This document shows, one piece after another, positions 5,925 through 7,007 of a stretch of DNA of 7,007 nucleotides. Under the pieces are notes generated by a model. The model was given only the letters and a program-made list of their open reading frames with translations. It was not told the origin of the DNA and made no database searches. This stretch comes from Desulfobacterales bacterium (GTDB lineage Bacteria; Desulfobacterota; Desulfobacteria; Desulfobacterales; Desulfosalsimonadaceae), in NCBI GenBank assembly GCA_007127175.1, contig SKZX01000143.1:1-7007 (forward strand), given 5' to 3'. The first letter of the stretch is position 1. Every line of letters begins with the position of its first letter. The position numbers were made by a program, and so were the translations under genes.

Positions 5925-5946
5925 TTGGGAGATCCGGATCTCTCAA
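5925..5946. promoter_or_regulatory. 22-bp palindrome, candidate operator
   Basis: The core GAGATCCGGATCTC (5929-5942) is a perfect 14-bp dyad. TTG and CAA at the outer ends extend the symmetry to 22 bp with one mismatched pair. It lies 72 bases upstream of the leftward ATC-hydrolase-family start and about 57 bases left of the rightward promoter. No T-run follows on either strand, so a dimeric regulator site is more likely than a terminator. No clear -35/-10 pair was found for the leftward gene. Confidence 0.45.
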
Positions 5947-6002
5947 TGGCAAAAACAGGCTGAATTAATTTTCGGGGAAAGCCAGTATGATTTTAAAAAA
6001 AC

Positions 6003-6031
6003 CTGACAACCTAAAAATAATATACTATAAC
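6003..6031 (+). promoter_or_regulatory. Sigma70-type promoter for the cyclophilin gene
   Basis: CTGACA (6003-6008) and TATAAC (6026-6031) are separated by exactly 17 bases and each differs from consensus by one base. The surrounding DNA is strongly AT-rich. Transcription would start near 6038, giving a leader of about 108 nt before the ATG at 6147. Confidence 0.65.
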
Positions 6032-6039
6032 CGACAAAA

Positions 6040-6096
6040 AATATAGCACACTCTGCATCAACCAGCAAAGGTTGATCCGGTGGGAAAAGCTATGTT
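6040..6096 (+). promoter_or_regulatory. Nested stem-loop at the predicted 5' end of the cyclophilin mRNA
   Basis: An outer stem pairs 6040-6047 with 6089-6096 (ATAGC/GCTAT core, with one G-U and flanking A-U pairs). An inner perfect 7-bp stem pairs ATCAACC (6057-6063) with GGTTGAT (6070-6076) around a 6-base loop. Asymmetric internal-loop strands, about 9 and 12 bases, lie between the stems. It begins almost at the predicted transcription start and has no following T-run, so it is not a classic terminator. It could stabilise the mRNA or act as a regulatory RNA element; I do not recognise a known riboswitch class. Confidence 0.35.
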
Positions 6097-6131
6097 CAGG
6101 AAACCAAAAAAAATAAGAACATTTTTAATAC

Positions 6132-6138
6132 GGGAGGG
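6132..6138 (+). promoter_or_regulatory. Strong ribosome binding site fixing the cyclophilin start
   Basis: GGGAGGG sits 8 bases before the ATG at 6147. A GTG at 6138 is in frame three codons upstream but overlaps this site, so 6147 is preferred. Confidence 0.75.
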
Positions 6139-6146
6139 TGTTCCTT

Positions 6147-6812
6147 ATGCTGAAACGGTTGTTGGTCGCTGCTATGATAACTGTTCTTGCGTCATCTTTT
6201 TTCGCGGGGCTTTTTTCCCCGCCTGAGTGCCGTGCCGAAGAAAACGTGATTCGGGTAAGGATGGAAACGAACAGAGGGGTTATCATACTGGAATTGAACC
6301 AGGAAAAAGCCCCCATTACCGTTGCCAATTTTTTGCAGTATGTGGACGACGGATTCTATGACGGCTTGATTTTTCACCGGGTTGTTAAGGATTTTGTCAT
6401 CCAGGGCGGCGGGTTCGACAAAAACATGCAGCAGAAACAGACCCGGGCCCCCATCCAGAACGAAGCCGGCAACGGGCTTTCCAACGCAGCCTACACCATT
6501 GCCATGGCCCGCACAATGGATCCGAATTCAGCCACGTCCCAGTTTTACATCAACCTGCAAGACAATCCAAATCTGAACAAAAGCCCCGCAAGCCCCGGAT
6601 ACGCGGTGTTCGGAAAGGTTGTCCACGGGAAAGACGTTGTGGACGCCATCGGCAGGGTCAATACGACGGTTATTGCCGGCTATCCCGATGTGCCGGCCAA
6701 GTCGGTGGTCATCCGCAGCGTTACAAGAACAACCGTGGACGATGACGGGTCCGGGGGCGGGAGCGGCGGCAGCAGCGACAGCAGCACCTGCTTTGTCGGC
6801 ATGCTGCGCTGA
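6147..6812 (+). CDS. Exported cyclophilin-type peptidyl-prolyl cis-trans isomerase
   Basis: A 221-residue protein that catalyses proline isomerisation during folding of exported proteins. Residues 1-30 are a Sec signal peptide (MLKRLLVAAMITVL..., probable cleavage after CRA at 30), placing it in the periplasm or beyond. The cyclophilin domain spans about 34-196, with the active-site FHRVVKDFVIQGGG (76-89; catalytic-type R78, Q86) and TIAMARTMDPNSATSQFYIN (117-136), both close to bacterial PpiA/PpiB. After the domain come DDD, a Gly/Ser-rich spacer (201-213) and an abrupt TCFVGMLR end with a lone C215. This resembles the spacer-plus-CF(I/V) C-terminal signals seen in some Deltaproteobacterial exported proteins, but lacks the usual longer tail. 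It has its own promoter and structured leader and faces an RND permease gene convergently, 44 bases away. Confidence 0.9.
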   Translation: MLKRLLVAAMITVLASSFFAGLFSPPECRAEENVIRVRMETNRGVIILELNQEKAPITVANFLQYVDDGFYDGLIFHRVVKDFVIQGGGFDKNMQQKQTRAPIQNEAGNGLSNAAYTIAMARTMDPNSATSQFYINLQDNPNLNKSPASPGYAVFGKVVHGKDVVDAIGRVNTTVIAGYPDVPAKSVVIRSVTRTTVDDDGSGGGSGGSSDSSTCFVGMLR

Positions 6813-6856
6813 ACCGACCGTTTTTACCTCTACAACCGCATCCCTGCGCCGTCTTC

Positions 6857-7007
6857 TCAGGCCGCGGAAAGGAATCGTCCCCTGAGCCGGTCGAGCCAGA
6901 CATACATGGCCGGCACGTAGGCCAGGGTCAGGAAGGTGGAAACGACCAGGCCGGAAATGGCGACCACGGCCAGCGGGGACAGCCGTTCCAGGCCGACCGC
7001 CAGTTCC
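6857..7007 (-). CDS. RND-family efflux permease, C-terminal fragment (cut by window edge)
   Basis: Reading leftwards from the window edge, 49 codons precede a TGA at 6857-6859. The peptide contains LERLSPLAVVAISGLVVSTF followed by LTLAYVPAMYVWLDRLR. This matches the final periplasmic-side loop and last transmembrane helix of AcrB/CusA-type RND pumps, which end in a similar ...GGL.VST.LTL...P..Y...DR pattern. It would be an inner-membrane proton-driven exporter subunit of over 1000 residues, of which only the end is here. Metal versus organic substrate cannot be decided. No clear terminator is visible in the 44 bases between its stop and the cyclophilin stop. Confidence 0.8.
   Translation of the reverse strand, partial: ELAVGLERLSPLAVVAISGLVVSTFLTLAYVPAMYVWLDRLRGRFLSAA

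Noticed and set aside
5541..5963. 140-codon plus-strand ORF across the ATC-hydrolase-family gene and the palindrome
   Set aside because: Antisense to a cysteine-motif-bearing gene of recognised family; no ribosome binding site or motif of its own.
6040..6096. Cyclic di-GMP (GEMM) or other known riboswitch in the cyclophilin leader
   Set aside because: A GCAAAG segment caught the eye, but the rest of the conserved core and the second stem are missing.
6138..6146. GTG start giving three more residues for the cyclophilin
   Set aside because: It overlaps the GGGAGGG ribosome binding site; the ATG at 6147 is ideally spaced from it.
6813..6856. Bidirectional terminator between cyclophilin and RND genes
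   Set aside because: Only a short T-run (ttttt) is present, without a convincing GC-rich stem in the 44-bp gap.

Overview
The window looks like chromosomal DNA from a sulfate-reducing Desulfobacterota (Desulfobacteraceae/Desulfosarcinaceae-like). This rests on GC-rich coding DNA with AT-rich spacers, a YedE/TusA/DUF3343 selenium-sulfur gene set, an ATC-hydrolase-family protein and a periplasmic cyclophilin. It is an inference from gene content and style, not a proven assignment. No rRNA, tRNA or CRISPR array was seen.

Layout. (1) Bases 1-715 hold no convincing large gene. They contain two copies of a ~70-bp direct repeat, a 12-T homopolymer, a short relic of a mobile repeat, one doubtful small ORF, and an AT-rich promoter/operator region. 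(2) Bases 716-3483 (+) are a tight four-gene operon: a YedE-type selenium/sulfur membrane transporter, a 72-residue TusA/YedF-like sulfur carrier with a CPxP cysteine, a DUF3343 (putative Se/S carrier-like) protein with an extra ~100-residue cysteine-containing C-terminal region, and a stand-alone relative of the ADP-dependent NAD(P)H-hydrate dehydratase (YjeF C-terminal) kinase fold. The likely theme is uptake of a selenium or sulfur species and its hand-over on cysteine thiols. The kinase-like protein's role is unknown. (3) Bases 3478-5852 (-) are a convergent cluster read leftwards: an ATC-hydrolase-family protein, a hotdog-fold thioesterase, and an MFS transporter. A 149-bp palindromic MITE-like element flanked by a perfect 10-bp duplication sits between the thioesterase and MFS genes. 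Without it their spacing would be about 34 bp, so it appears to have landed inside an operon. The MFS and kinase-like genes overlap tail to tail by 6 bp.

(4) Bases 5853-6146 are a divergent control region. It has a near-perfect 22-bp palindrome, a good sigma70-type promoter facing right, and a nested stem-loop at the predicted 5' end of the rightward transcript. (5) Bases 6147-6812 (+) encode an exported cyclophilin-type peptidyl-prolyl isomerase with a Gly/Ser spacer and a terminal Cys-Phe tail. (6) Bases 6857-7007 (-) are the last 49 codons of an RND-family efflux permease running off the window edge.

The most notable points are the selenium/sulfur operon with its two poorly characterised members, the MITE insertion with its deleted relic about 4.4 kb away, and the unusual C-terminus and structured leader of the cyclophilin gene.
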